Source: Arthrobacter methylotrophus (GTDB taxonomy: Bacteria > Actinomycetota > Actinomycetes > Actinomycetales > Micrococcaceae). From it: a DNA stretch of 64,000 nucleotides. The translations under genes were made by a program, and so were the position numbers. Positions 1 to 10,856 of the stretch are shown here, in pieces (within the stretch, counting starts at the first letter, position 1; each line of letters opens with the position of its first letter). The stretch is from contig NZ_BAABED010000001.1 in the NCBI RefSeq assembly GCF_039539965.1, forward strand, positions 4,402,001-4,466,000. Reading direction: 5' to 3'. The notes below the pieces were generated by a model. That model was not told the origin of the DNA and made no database searches. It saw only the letters and a list, made by a program, of their open reading frames with translations.

Positions 1-878
1 ATCAACCGCACGGGGCCAACCTTCGCCGCGATAATCGCGAGCCCCTCGCCGCGGAACGGGGTGTCCCGGCAGTTCTCGGCGAGCGGTTCCAAGGTGCGGG
101 GATCGACCACCTCGAAATAGTCCAGGCGCACGAGCGGTTGCGATTCAACGAGCGCGACGACGGAGTCCAGCTCCAGCGGTTCGTTCGCCACGGCGCGGGA
201 CTCGAGAAGGCGGAGCGCACGGGAGAGCACCAAGGCCGCCTCCTGCTCTTCTTCCGAAAGGAAACGGTTCCGGCTGGACAAGGCGAGTCCTTCGGTGCTG
301 CGCACGGTGGGCACCGCCACGATGTCCACCGGAAAGCTGAGATCCGCCACCATCCGTTTCACCAGGGCCAACTGTTGGGCGTCCTTCTGGCCGAAGTACG
401 CACGGTACGCGGCAGCACCGCCGTCGACGGCTGGACCGCCAGGCATGCCGTAGTGCAGCAGTTTGGCGACCACCGTGAGGGCGCCGTCAAAGTGCCCGGG
501 ACGGGATGCGCCCTCCCATTTCTCACCCAGCGGCCCCGATGTCACGCGAACCAACGGTTCGCCGCCGGGATAGACCTCCTCAACGGATGGGGCGAAGACG
601 AGATCCACACCCTCGGCGTCCAGCAGGGCCATGTCGGCGTCAAGGGTGCGCGGATACCGTTCCAGGTCCGCGGCCTCACCGAACTGGAGCGGGTTCACGA
701 AAATGGACGCCACCACGACGTCGTTCTGCTCGACGGCGGTGCGGGCCAGCGCCGCATGCCCGGTGTGCAAGGCTCCCATCGTGGGGACGAGGCCCTGGGA
801 ACTGCCGCGCTTTTCCGCGAGCAATCGCGCACTTTCGGCCCGCAGTTCCGCCGCGGTGGTGACAAGTTTGATGCCCAT
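1..878 (-). CDS. panC: Pantothenate synthetase (partial, cut at window edge)
   Basis: PanC condenses pantoate with beta-alanine using ATP (to AMP) in the pantothenate/CoA pathway in the cytoplasm. The nucleotide-binding loop [10 protein letters not shown] lies at residues 32-41, FVNPLQF at 60-66, [10 protein letters not shown] at 161-170 and SSRNRFLS at about 201-208. About 292 residues are visible and the frame is still open at base 1, so only a short C-terminal piece should be missing. The ATG at 878 sits 2 bases after the stop of the DUF2520 gene, with AGGAAGG just upstream, so the two genes are co-transcribed. This pairing is common in Actinobacteria. Confidence 0.95.
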   Translation of the reverse strand, partial: MGIKLVTTAAELRAESARLLAEKRGSSQGLVPTMGALHTGHAALARTAVEQNDVVVASIFVNPLQFGEAADLERYPRTLDADMALLDAEGVDLVFAPSVEEVYPGGEPLVRVTSGPLGEKWEGASRPGHFDGALTVVAKLLHYGMPGGPAVDGGAAAYRAYFGQKDAQQLALVKRMVADLSFPVDIVAVPTVRSTEGLALSSRNRFLSEEEQEAALVLSRALRLLESRAVANEPLELDSVVALVESQPLVRLDYFEVVDPRTLEPLAENCRDTPFRGEGLAIIAAKVGPVRL

Positions 879-880
879 GG

Positions 881-1831
881 TCAGTTTCCTTCCTGCGTCC
901 CGGCAGCGTCGCCGCCCGGTCGATCGTCGCCATTGTCCGGCGTGCCTGAGCCGTCCAAAGCGTTGTTGATGTCGCCGAGCTGGCCCTCTTTGAGCAATCC
1001 ACGGTTGACGGCTCGACGGGCCGTGGCCCGGGCCATCGCCAGGTAAGCGTCCAGGACATCGCCGCCGGCACCGGCGTCGTACTCCTTGAGTGCCTCCGCA
1101 TGGGCGGACACTGTTCCCACATCTCCGCGGGCCACCGGACCGGTCAACGCGGACTCGCCTGAAGCCAGCGCGTTCTCCAAGGTAGCGCGCAGCAATGGGC
1201 CGAGCATGCGCTCAGGCGAATCGACGCCGATTTCCCGCAAGAGCTGCGAGGCCTGGGCCACGAGCGTGACCATATGGTTCGAACCGTGGGCAAGGGCTGC
1301 ATGGTAAAGCGTACGGTCGGCCTCAGCGATGGCCACAGGTTCGGCACCCATCTCCACCACAAGGGCCTGGGCGATGGGCAGCATGGCTGCGTCGGCCGTA
1401 ACTCCGAACGTGCAGTCCATGAGCCGGGTCAGGTCCAGGCTCATGCCCGTGAACGTCATGGCCGGGTGGAGGGCGAGCGGAATGGCGCCGGCGGCGCGGA
1501 CAGGCTTCAGAATCCCGACGCCGAAACGGCCGGAGGTGTGCGCCACGAGCTGGCCTGGCTGCCACGCTCCGAGCTTCGCCAGTCCAGTCACGAGTTCGCC
1601 AAGAGCATCGTCCGGGACGGCAAGGAGTACCAGTTCGGACCGCTCCACTATGTCCGGGATCCCCAGGACGGGGACCCCGGGAAGCAGTGTTGCGGCCCGC
1701 TCGCGGCTCGCCTCCGACACGGCGGAAACCCCGACGACGGCGTGCTCGGCCCCGCGCAGGGCCGCACCCAAGACGGCGCCCACTTTGCCGGCGCCGATGA
1801 TTCCAACGCCGAGTCGTCCTGGCCTAGCCAT
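881..1831 (-). CDS. Rossmann-fold DUF2520 protein
   Basis: A 316-residue predicted NAD(P)-dependent oxidoreductase. The N-terminus has the dinucleotide-binding GAGKVG (13-18). The C-terminal half is the helical DUF2520 domain ([27 protein letters not shown]). The substrate is unknown. Because it is coupled to panC, a role linked to pantoate supply (ketopantoate reduction) is often suspected, but that is inference. The ATG at 1831 was chosen because the glycine loop follows at once; the frame stays open far upstream only as an antisense shadow. Its start overlaps the end of the upstream PH-domain gene by 8 bases. Confidence 0.85.
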   Translation of the reverse strand: MARPGRLGVGIIGAGKVGAVLGAALRGAEHAVVGVSAVSEASRERAATLLPGVPVLGIPDIVERSELVLLAVPDDALGELVTGLAKLGAWQPGQLVAHTSGRFGVGILKPVRAAGAIPLALHPAMTFTGMSLDLTRLMDCTFGVTADAAMLPIAQALVVEMGAEPVAIAEADRTLYHAALAHGSNHMVTLVAQASQLLREIGVDSPERMLGPLLRATLENALASGESALTGPVARGDVGTVSAHAEALKEYDAGAGGDVLDAYLAMARATARRAVNRGLLKEGQLGDINNALDGSGTPDNGDDRPGGDAAGTQEGN

Positions 1832-3305
1832 GGTCTGGTTCCTCCTGGTTTGATGAGTGGTTTGATGAGTGTTGTACTGCGTGCACCCCTGGTAACTGGG
1901 CCAGCCATTGCTCGCTGGTCTGCAATTTGCGGGCTTTCCGGGCTCGGGCGGCCTGCTGGTCGAACAAGCCGACCGCTTCCGCGGTGGCTGCCTGGATGAG
2001 CCGGGGTGCCACGGGTCCTGGAGTCGTGTGGAGCACCAGATCGGCCACGCCAAAGAGCCGGGCCAACGGACCTTGGTGGAGGGCCATGGACTGGGTTCGT
2101 TGATGCGGGACCAGTACCAACTTCCGCCACCAACGTCCGGAGCGCAGCAACAAGGCCGTATCCGTGGCATGGAAGCCGTTGCGTCGCCAGCCCAACGGGG
2201 AAAGAATCCAGGCACGCTTGGGGCTGGTGACAAAGCCGGCGTCGGAATCGAGGCCGGTCAAGCCCGCGGTGAAGACACGCTCCGGCTCGGCGGTACCGGG
2301 ATCGGGCAGGACGAGCGAGAGCATCATCATCACTTCGGACTTCCGGCCGACGGGAAGCAGCATGGTGCGGTGCTCGGCTTCGCTGCGGTGGTGTTCACCA
2401 TAGCCTGCAACGTTCACGTGGATCCGATACCAGCCAAGAATGCGCCACAAGGGCGGCTGCGTGACTTTGACGGCTTGGATCCGGCCTGGGGGCACGGTCT
2501 GGGCCTGGGTGTCCAGGAGTCCGTAGCGCAGACGGATGCCGTCAGGGGAAATTGCCGCCGTGAAGTTGTAGCCCTTGTTGAACGAGCGCCAGTAGGCCGT
2601 GCCCAAACCGAGGATTGCTGGAATCAAGTAGAGGATGAAGGCGCGGGACTCAGTCAGCACGGACACCAGCACGGATGCGATGGCGCTGAGCACAATGAAG
2701 AAACTTTGCTCGCTCAGGATGAGCGAACCGACAAGCCTTCCAGGCGGGAGGTAGAGCACCACCAGTTCAGGAGCCTCGGGCACCTCGACCGTTTCGCTCC
2801 CGTCAGCAATACCGGCGGCACGGCCCAGGATGGTGGCACGGAGCTGCTTGGCCTGGGCGAGTCTCAGGTAGGAGAGCCGCACCGCCGAGTGTCCGGCATC
2901 GGCCACCTCGAACTTCAGCTCCGCGAGCCCGAAAATACGGGCAAGCAAGGGCTGCACAATGTCGATGGCCTGGACCCGGTCAAGCCTGGCCTGGCGCTGC
3001 TGTTTGAACAGGAATCCGGTGTTGACCCGGACATAGCCTTCGGCAAGCTGATAGCGGGTGAAGTACCAGCTGAGGACGAAGGATCCCAAGGCCAGCAACA
3101 GCACGACGCCTCCACCAGCCAAGAGCCATGGCGTGCGGTCGTTGAGGTTGTCGCCAATGTTTCCGCGGCCTTGGAGGGTCCGCTCAAAGGTATCTCGGCC
3201 AAAGAAATAGACGATCGCGACCAGTGCCACCCATCCCCGCATGAACGGCGACGCCGGGTGCACACGGTGCCAGTCGCCGTCGACGGCGGTCTGTTCCTGG
3301 GTCAC
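1824..3305 (-). CDS. Bacterial PH-domain membrane protein (YdbT-like)
   Basis: A 493-residue integral membrane protein with repeated bacterial pleckstrin-homology (bPH2) units. Paired hydrophobic helices (about residues 24-35, 60-82, 190-235) are each followed by a beta-rich segment such as YVRVNTGFLFKQQRQARLDR and IRLRYGLLDTQAQTVPPGRI. In Bacillus, YdbS and YdbT relatives affect membrane or antimicrobial resistance; the function here is not known. The start is GTG at 3305 in a GTGA overlap with the smaller PH-domain gene, so the two are translated together and probably form a complex. Confidence 0.85.
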   Translation of the reverse strand: MTQEQTAVDGDWHRVHPASPFMRGWVALVAIVYFFGRDTFERTLQGRGNIGDNLNDRTPWLLAGGGVVLLLALGSFVLSWYFTRYQLAEGYVRVNTGFLFKQQRQARLDRVQAIDIVQPLLARIFGLAELKFEVADAGHSAVRLSYLRLAQAKQLRATILGRAAGIADGSETVEVPEAPELVVLYLPPGRLVGSLILSEQSFFIVLSAIASVLVSVLTESRAFILYLIPAILGLGTAYWRSFNKGYNFTAAISPDGIRLRYGLLDTQAQTVPPGRIQAVKVTQPPLWRILGWYRIHVNVAGYGEHHRSEAEHRTMLLPVGRKSEVMMMLSLVLPDPGTAEPERVFTAGLTGLDSDAGFVTSPKRAWILSPLGWRRNGFHATDTALLLRSGRWWRKLVLVPHQRTQSMALHQGPLARLFGVADLVLHTTPGPVAPRLIQAATAEAVGLFDQQAARARKARKLQTSEQWLAQLPGVHAVQHSSNHSSNQEEPDHG

Positions 3306-3814
3306 AGCCCGGCCAGCCTCGCTTCGCCGCGCGCCGAAAGCTGCTCCCGCAGCCGCGCGCCTTCAGCGGCGGGGATGCCGGGCAAGTGGGCGTTTGTTCC
3401 AGCTGAGGCCGTGTGGAGTTTAAGGGTGCACAACCCCAGGAATCGCTCGACGGGCCCCACGGCAACATCGACGTACTGCATCCGGCCATAAGGAACCACC
3501 ATCACCCGCTGGAAGAAGATGCCGCGGCGGATCAGCAGGTCGTCGTCGCGTTCCGCATAGCCGATGGCGTGCACTTGCCTCGGGATCAGCACGAGCCTCC
3601 ACAGGGCAAGGAGCAGAAGCGCCGCGGGAACGGCAACGGCGAGCCACAGGGGCGGCCACTTCCACCAGCCCAGTTGAACGAAAAGCAAAGGCAAGCTGAA
3701 GACGGCAACCATGAGCACGTTGCCGATGGCCCACTCCACGAGCCGCACGGTCACGTACTTCGGTGATACACGCAGCCATTGGATGCCAGGAGGGTCAATC
3801 GCCGCGGTATGCAT
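3302..3814 (-). CDS. Small bacterial PH-domain membrane protein (YdbS-like)
   Basis: A 170-residue membrane protein with two N-terminal transmembrane helices (about residues 27-46 and 52-74) and one bPH2 domain (about 75-155, containing DDLLIRRGIFFQRVMVVPYGRMQYVD). It is the small partner of the next gene, with which it shares a GTGA overlap. The ATG at 3814 overlaps the 3' end of the DUF3180 gene by 20 bases. The molecular function is unknown. Confidence 0.85.
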   Translation of the reverse strand: MHTAAIDPPGIQWLRVSPKYVTVRLVEWAIGNVLMVAVFSLPLLFVQLGWWKWPPLWLAVAVPAALLLLALWRLVLIPRQVHAIGYAERDDDLLIRRGIFFQRVMVVPYGRMQYVDVAVGPVERFLGLCTLKLHTASAGTNAHLPGIPAAEGARLREQLSARGEARLAGL

Positions 3815-4316
3815 ATTCGCCTTCGCCCTTGGCCTCGCCGTGCCGGGTACCCGTGACCCCGGGTCCGCCTTCCAGGTCTTCCGGCGGGATCCGGCAGAAT
3901 CGCTCCACCACGAGCCCGACGATGGTCATGACGAGGCCTCCGCCGCCCATGATGAGCGCGAGCCAGAAAATGCCCTGATCACTGCGGAGGTTCCAGAGCC
4001 GGAGTTGCTCCAACACGATTCCCACATGCCAACCGAGCAGCACCGTGCCCGCGTAGGCGCAAGCCTGGGCCAGGAGAAGGGTTCGCGCGGCCAGAATGGG
4101 GTTGAGCATGGTCTTCTTCTTGCCGTTCCGCCAGCGCAGGACGCGGATACCCATGATCAACGTGAGCGCAGCGATGACACCCATGGTTACCAATGCTGAT
4201 GGCGGAAGCACCGGCGTCGCCATGCTGTAACGCGTGGTGAGCACGGAAGCCAGCCAGCCAACGATGGCAAGAATGACGGTGATGATCGCCAACAGGATCG
4301 GACGCATGGCCTTCAT
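3795..4316 (-). CDS. DUF3180 family membrane protein
   Basis: A 173-residue protein with four predicted transmembrane helices (about residues 6-24, 40-56, 76-100 and 117-140) and a charged, Gly/Glu-rich C-terminal tail. It matches the actinobacterial DUF3180 family, which is regularly found next to folK. No biochemical function is known to me. It starts three bases after the folK stop, so it belongs to the fol operon. Confidence 0.8.
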   Translation of the reverse strand: MKAMRPILLAIITVILAIVGWLASVLTTRYSMATPVLPPSALVTMGVIAALTLIMGIRVLRWRNGKKKTMLNPILAARTLLLAQACAYAGTVLLGWHVGIVLEQLRLWNLRSDQGIFWLALIMGGGGLVMTIVGLVVERFCRIPPEDLEGGPGVTGTRHGEAKGEGEYAYRGD

Positions 4317-4319
4317 GGA

Positions 4320-4859
4320 CTACTCCACCGCCCCGGCGGCAGCAACGCTGCCGGACCCGTCGAAACCGTCGAAGGGCCGGAGCCCGGAAAAGTCCTCGGC
4401 CTTGGCGGCCAACTCGGCGACGCTCTCGCCGTTCAGCTGCGCGGCAGGATCCAGAAGCGCCCACGGATACAGCACGAAGGCCCGCTCCGCAGCCCGGGGA
4501 TGCGGAAGGGTCAGGATTGCGTCGTCGCTCGTGAGTTCGCCGTAGACAATGATGTCCACATCCAGGGTGCGAGGGCCCCAGCGAACCTCGCGTACCCGGT
4601 GATGCTTTTGTTCGACGTCGTGGCAATGCTGCAACAGCTCGAGCGGCGCAAGCGTGGTCTCAACCGCGACCACCATGTTGAGGAAGTCCGGCTGTCCTTC
4701 CGGTCCGCCAACGGCCGTGGTCTGAACCACGGGAGAGACACCCAGGAGGCGTATTTCCGGGCGGTCGACGAGGTCGGCGACGGCGGTGGACAAGGTGTCG
4801 TTCCGCTCGCCCAGGTTGCTTCCCAGGGCCAGGATGGCTTTCGTGAAACGGGAGCTCAT
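4320..4859 (-). CDS. folK: HPPK, hydroxymethyldihydropterin pyrophosphokinase
   Basis: FolK transfers pyrophosphate from ATP to 6-hydroxymethyl-7,8-dihydropterin, the step before dihydropteroate synthase. LGSNLGERN (12-20) and the family signature RWGPRTLDVD (93-102), which holds the magnesium-binding aspartates, are intact. The protein has 179 residues, with an Ala/Gly-rich tail of about 20 residues beyond the usual end. The start ATG overlaps the folB stop in an ATGA, so folB and folK are coupled. Confidence 0.97.
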   Translation of the reverse strand: MSSRFTKAILALGSNLGERNDTLSTAVADLVDRPEIRLLGVSPVVQTTAVGGPEGQPDFLNMVVAVETTLAPLELLQHCHDVEQKHHRVREVRWGPRTLDVDIIVYGELTSDDAILTLPHPRAAERAFVLYPWALLDPAAQLNGESVAELAAKAEDFSGLRPFDGFDGSGSVAAAGAVE

Positions 4860-5215
4860 GCACGCTCCCTGTGGACGCTGACAGTGACGTCACCGAAGGG
4901 AACTTCGATGGGGGCCTGGGGTTTGTGGACCGTGACGTCAACCTCCGCGACGCCGAAGCCGGCCAAAATGCCCTCCGCGATCCGCACGGCAAGGGCCTCG
5001 ATGAGGTTAAGAGGCTCTCCGGTAATAACGGAGGTAATGTATTCGGCCACTTCGCCGTAGTGTGCCGTGAACTGCAAGTCATCGGTTTCCGCGGCCTTGC
5101 TGAAATCGGTGTACAGCACGGCGTCGACGACGAATGGCTGTCCATCGCGGCGCTCGAAATCGAAAACGCCGTGATGCCCGACGGCGGTCACTCCGGTCAG
5201 TGCGATCTTGTCCAA
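4856..5215 (-). CDS. folB: Dihydroneopterin aldolase
   Basis: FolB cleaves 7,8-dihydroneopterin to hydroxymethyldihydropterin and glycolaldehyde. VGHHGVFDFER (12-22), HYGEV (52-56) and HKPQAPI with the catalytic lysine (Lys98) are present. I place the start at TTG 5215: a strong GGGGGAGG lies 7 bases upstream and the protein then begins MDKIALTG, as usual for the family (119 residues). A GTG at 5239 in the same frame would add eight residues that include the Shine-Dalgarno itself. It sits between folP and folK in one operon. Confidence 0.95.
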   Translation of the reverse strand: MDKIALTGVTAVGHHGVFDFERRDGQPFVVDAVLYTDFSKAAETDDLQFTAHYGEVAEYITSVITGEPLNLIEALAVRIAEGILAGFGVAEVDVTVHKPQAPIEVPFGDVTVSVHRERA

Positions 5216-5245
5216 ACCGGTTCCTCCCCCTTTGCTCACGAGGCT

Positions 5246-6151
5246 TTAGTGTCTGACGCGCGCGGCAACCTTGACGGCGTCAAGGCTGGGTCCTACGTCG
5301 TGGACCCGCACGGCCCACGCGCCGTTCGCGGCGCTGATTGCCGTAATGGCAGCCGTGGCGTGGTCCCGTTCCTGCGGTGCCGCTGCCTTGCCGGCAACGG
5401 TCAGGAGCGTTCCGAGGAAGCGTTTACGGGAAGCCCCGATCAGGACTTTATGGCCGAGCTCATCCAGCCTGCCGATGTGCTTGAGGAGTTGCCAATTCTG
5501 GTTCTCGTCCTTGGAGAAGCCCAGGCCCGGATCCACAATGATTTGCTCCGGGGACACGCCCGCTGCGTAGAGCTTGTCGCGGACGCCCTTCAGCTCCTCG
5601 ATGACTTCCTCCACCACATTGCCGTAGTCGGCAAGGCTGTTCATGGTCTCGGCGTCGCCCCGGCGATGGGTGAGGACATAAGGCACTTTGGTGCGCGCGA
5701 CGAGTTCGGCCATCTCAGGTTCGAGGCTCAACCCGGAGACGTCATTGATGATCGCGGCACCGGCTTCCACGGCCGCTTCGGCCGTGGAAGTGTGGGTCGT
5801 GTCGATGCTGACGAGGGCCCCAGCCTTGACTAGTGCCTGAATCACCGGCAAGACCCGGCGTTGCTCTTCTTCCGGCGAGACAGACTCGGCGCCCGGGCGG
5901 GTCGATTCCCCGCCGACGTCGATGATGTCCGCTCCTGCGTACAACATACGCAAGCCGTGGGCGATGGCGGTATCCGCCGTGGGGTGCTTGCCGCCGTCGC
6001 TGAATGAATCCGGCGTGACATTCAGGATTCCCATGACAAGCGTGCGGTCGGCCGGCAGGTCCGCGAAGCGGGCGGCTGGACGTGGTTTGCGAAGAATAGG
6101 CAGGGGGCTCGTGGCCGGGCCTGTTCCTGGTGCTGCTGCGAGGGAATCCAT
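5246..6151 (-). CDS. folP: Dihydropteroate synthase
   Basis: FolP joins the pterin pyrophosphate to p-aminobenzoate; it is the sulfonamide target. The pterin-site motifs NVTPDSFSDGG (44-54), GESTRPGA (81-88) and IINDVSG are intact, as is the C-terminal KVLIGASRKRF. It has 301 residues, with about 30 extra Pro/Ala-rich residues before the TIM barrel. It starts 8 bases after the folE stop and is followed by folB. The p-aminobenzoate branch is represented elsewhere in this window by the amidotransferase at 59361-60002. Confidence 0.97.
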   Translation of the reverse strand: MDSLAAAPGTGPATSPLPILRKPRPAARFADLPADRTLVMGILNVTPDSFSDGGKHPTADTAIAHGLRMLYAGADIIDVGGESTRPGAESVSPEEEQRRVLPVIQALVKAGALVSIDTTHTSTAEAAVEAGAAIINDVSGLSLEPEMAELVARTKVPYVLTHRRGDAETMNSLADYGNVVEEVIEELKGVRDKLYAAGVSPEQIIVDPGLGFSKDENQNWQLLKHIGRLDELGHKVLIGASRKRFLGTLLTVAGKAAAPQERDHATAAITAISAANGAWAVRVHDVGPSLDAVKVAARVRH

Positions 6152-6159
6152 GGTCTTTC

Positions 6160-6858
6160 TTACCTTCCGAGTATGAGGCTCATGGCTTCGGCGCGGGTTG
6201 CCGGGTCATGAAGTTGCCCGCGCACCGCACTGGTTACGGTCTTGGCGCCGGGCTTGCGGATGCCACGCATGGACATGCACATGTGTTCGCATTCGATCAC
6301 GACGATCGCGCCCCGGGGCTTGAGGTGAGTTACCAGCGCCTCGACGATCTGGGTGGTGAGGCGTTCCTGCACCTGGGGACGCCGGGCGAAAATGTCCACG
6401 AGGCGGGCCAGCTTGCTCAGGCCCGTCACCTTGCCGTCGTGGGAGGGGATATACCCAACGTGCGCGACGCCGTGGAACGGGACCAGGTGGTGCTCGCAGG
6501 TGGAGTAGAACGGAATGTCCTTGACCAGCACGAGTTCCTCGTGGTCGAGGTCAAACGTGGTGGACAGGACATCCACGGGATCCTGGTGCAGGCCCGCGAA
6601 GACCTCGGCGTACGCCTTGGCTACGCGCTTTGGCGTATCCACGAGTCCACCCCGGTCCGGGTCTTCCCCCACTGCGATGAGGATCTCGCGGACGGCAGCC
6701 TCGATGCGGGGGCGGTCGACCTTGTACCCGTGGTGTCCGTGTCCGTGGCCGTGGCTGTCCGAAGATTCCCCGGATCCGCCCGCAGGCGAGTCGCCGAAGG
6801 CATCACTCGGGCGATCACTGGGGGCACCGCTGAAGTCGTCGTCGTCGATGTGAGTCAC
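6160..6858 (-). CDS. folE: GTP cyclohydrolase I
   Basis: FolE opens GTP to dihydroneopterin triphosphate, the first step of folate synthesis. The zinc ligands are visible: Cys121 and His124 in [10 protein letters not shown] and Cys194 in [11 protein letters not shown]. The 232-residue protein has a longer N-terminus than usual, Asp-rich and then His-rich (HGHGHGHHG at 36-44), before the conserved domain begins near residue 50. The start is GTG 6858. A TAAGCT box 7 bases upstream and the absence of a Shine-Dalgarno suggest a leaderless mRNA. Confidence 0.97.
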   Translation of the reverse strand: MTHIDDDDFSGAPSDRPSDAFGDSPAGGSGESSDSHGHGHGHHGYKVDRPRIEAAVREILIAVGEDPDRGGLVDTPKRVAKAYAEVFAGLHQDPVDVLSTTFDLDHEELVLVKDIPFYSTCEHHLVPFHGVAHVGYIPSHDGKVTGLSKLARLVDIFARRPQVQERLTTQIVEALVTHLKPRGAIVVIECEHMCMSMRGIRKPGAKTVTSAVRGQLHDPATRAEAMSLILGR

Positions 6859-6868
6859 AGCAGAAAGC

Positions 6869-8938
<2,070 letters not shown>

Positions 8939-9103
8939 CTGTTCGGGGGCTCCGCCCCGTCCCTCCTGGTAGTGCTGCACGGCGCAGTTTCTGCGCGCGT
9001 GTGGTGCTGCGTCATTTTCTAGCTTTACACCGTTCGGAGTGATTCACGCACAGTAAGGGATAAAAGTTCCCTCTAGGCGTACACGGAGGTGCTCCTGGAA
9101 GAG

Positions 9104-9655
9104 TTATTCGTAAACGTGCGGGGCGAGGGTTCCCACAAAGTCCAGGTTGCGGTACCTCTCGGCGTAGTCCAGTCCATAGCCGACAACGAATTCGTTGGGA
9201 ATGTCATAGCCGACGTATTTGACGTCGATCTCCACCTTGGCGGCCGTCGGTTTGCGGAAAGCAGTACAGATTTCCACGGAAGCGGTGCCGCGCGATTCGA
9301 GGTTAGTCTTGAGCCAGGAGAGGGTCAGCCCGGAATCGATGATGTCTTCGACAATGAGGACATCCTTGCCCATCAAGTCGGTGTCAAGGTCCTTGAGAAT
9401 GCGCACGACACCGGAAGACTGGGTGCCGGAGCCGTAGGAGGACACTGCCATCCAGTCCATGCTGACGTGGCTGTGAAGTGAGCGCGCGAGGTCGGCCATG
9501 ACCATAACGGCGCCCTTGAGCACGCCGACGATCAGCAGTTCACGGCCCTCATAGTCCTTGTCGATCTGCGCGGCCAGTTCACCAATTCGTCGCTGGATCT
9601 GCTCCTTGGTGTAGAGAACGTGCTTGAGGTCTGCCTGGACGTCGTTTGAATCCAC
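9104..9655 (-). CDS. hpt: Hypoxanthine phosphoribosyltransferase
   Basis: Hpt salvages hypoxanthine and guanine to IMP and GMP with PRPP. The PRPP loop VLIVEDIIDSGLTL is intact, as is the base-site region FRKPTAAKVEIDVKYVGYDIPNEFVVGYGLDY. The protein has 183 residues. I choose GTG 9655 because AGGAG lies 6 bases upstream; the TTG one codon earlier would leave only 3 bases. It follows tilS by 31 bases and precedes ftsH, the classic tilS-hpt-ftsH order. Confidence 0.95.
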   Translation of the reverse strand: MDSNDVQADLKHVLYTKEQIQRRIGELAAQIDKDYEGRELLIVGVLKGAVMVMADLARSLHSHVSMDWMAVSSYGSGTQSSGVVRILKDLDTDLMGKDVLIVEDIIDSGLTLSWLKTNLESRGTASVEICTAFRKPTAAKVEIDVKYVGYDIPNEFVVGYGLDYAERYRNLDFVGTLAPHVYE

Positions 9656-9686
9656 CAATGGCTCCTGTGTTGATGCGTGGGTGCGG

Positions 9687-10856
9687 CTAGTGTTGGGGCG
9701 ATCTTTGATGCCGGAATACTAGCTTCCCACAGCCGCCGCCTTCACGGGGAACGGCAGTTCCTCCTGCGGAGGCCTCCTGCTGGAATTCGCTGAGGGATAC
9801 GCGAAAGACGCTGACGCTTCCGGGAAGTTGCACGGGACCGGCCGAGCCCTGCCGGCGCAGTAAGGCTTCGGCAGCTTGAAGCCGCCCGTAGCTAGGCTGT
9901 TGGCCCCCGACGTCGGCGGCTGCTTTGGCGATGACCCGGAACCTCAGTGCGGGGGCAAGTTCCCTCAACGCGTCTTCGGGGAGCCAGACGCCGTCGTCGG
10001 TCCGGTGCAGGAGGCCCGCATAGCTCTCTGCGGCGAGCTGCTCCAGGAAATCAGCGTCCTGTTGGAGAATCGCGGCGGTACGGGCGAGTGACTCGGCGAC
10101 GCCGGGCCCCAGTTTGTCCTCAAGCAAGGGCATCACCTCCACTCGGGTTCGCGAGCGGGCGAAGGCTGGGTCCGCGTTACTGGGATCGTGCCAGGTTTCG
10201 AGTTCCTCGGCCTCGCAGATTTCGAGCGTTTCTGCGCGGCGAAGCCCGAGGAGGGGACGAAGGAGTTTGCCCCGGGCAGGGCGCATCCCGGCAAGGGAGC
10301 GGGTTCCCGAGCCGCGGGCAAGTCCCAGCAGCACCTGTTCCGCCTGGTCATCCAGGGTGTGCCCGAGCAGGATTGCCTGGCAATCGAGCTCCGTAGCGGC
10401 TGCTTCGAGGGCTGCGTGCCGCGCGTCCCGTGCTGCGGCTTCGGGTCCGAATCCGGTGGCCGCCACCTCCACGGTCCGCAGCTGAACAGGCGAAAGTCCC
10501 AGCTCTTCCAGGATCGCCACAGTGCGTGCCGCGACCTGGCCCGAGCCTTCCTGCAACTGGTGGTCAACCACGACGGCGGCCACGCTCACGGAGCGGCCGT
10601 CCACGTCTCCGCGACGAGCGAAGTAGGCAGCGGCGGAGGCGAGGGCCAGGGAGTCGGGCCCACCGCTGCAGGCCACCAGGATTCGCTCGGGGTAGCCTGC
10701 GGAGGCCAGCGCGTCCCGTACCATGTTCCGGGCTTTGCCGACGACTGGCGCCAAACGTCCGGGACGCCGTCGTCCGCTGCCCGGTGAACTGCTGAGCGAA
10801 CTACTGCATGCACTTCTGCTGCCTGCTCCGGAGCCGGATGGGCTATCCAGGGTCAC
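9687..10856 (-). CDS. tilS: tRNA(Ile)-lysidine synthase
   Basis: TilS attaches lysine to cytidine 34 of tRNA-Ile(CAU), changing it to read AUA. The PP-loop ATPase motif SGGPDS is at residues 64-69, followed by LLGHTLDDQAEQ and the substrate-binding domain. It has 389 residues, with a Ser/Gly/Arg-rich N-terminal stretch of about 35 residues that may be untranslated if a downstream start is used. The GTG at 10856 forms a GTGA overlap with the upstream zinc-protease gene, which supports this start. Confidence 0.93.
   Translation of the reverse strand: MTLDSPSGSGAGSRSACSSSLSSSPGSGRRRPGRLAPVVGKARNMVRDALASAGYPERILVACSGGPDSLALASAAAYFARRGDVDGRSVSVAAVVVDHQLQEGSGQVAARTVAILEELGLSPVQLRTVEVAATGFGPEAAARDARHAALEAAATELDCQAILLGHTLDDQAEQVLLGLARGSGTRSLAGMRPARGKLLRPLLGLRRAETLEICEAEELETWHDPSNADPAFARSRTRVEVMPLLEDKLGPGVAESLARTAAILQQDADFLEQLAAESYAGLLHRTDDGVWLPEDALRELAPALRFRVIAKAAADVGGQQPSYGRLQAAEALLRRQGSAGPVQLPGSVSVFRVSLSEFQQEASAGGTAVPREGGGCGKLVFRHQRSPQH

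Noticed and set aside
1908..3491. A 527-codon plus-strand frame opposite the PH-domain genes
   Set aside because: Antisense shadow; low-complexity His/Gly/Glu/Gln-rich translation with no domain.
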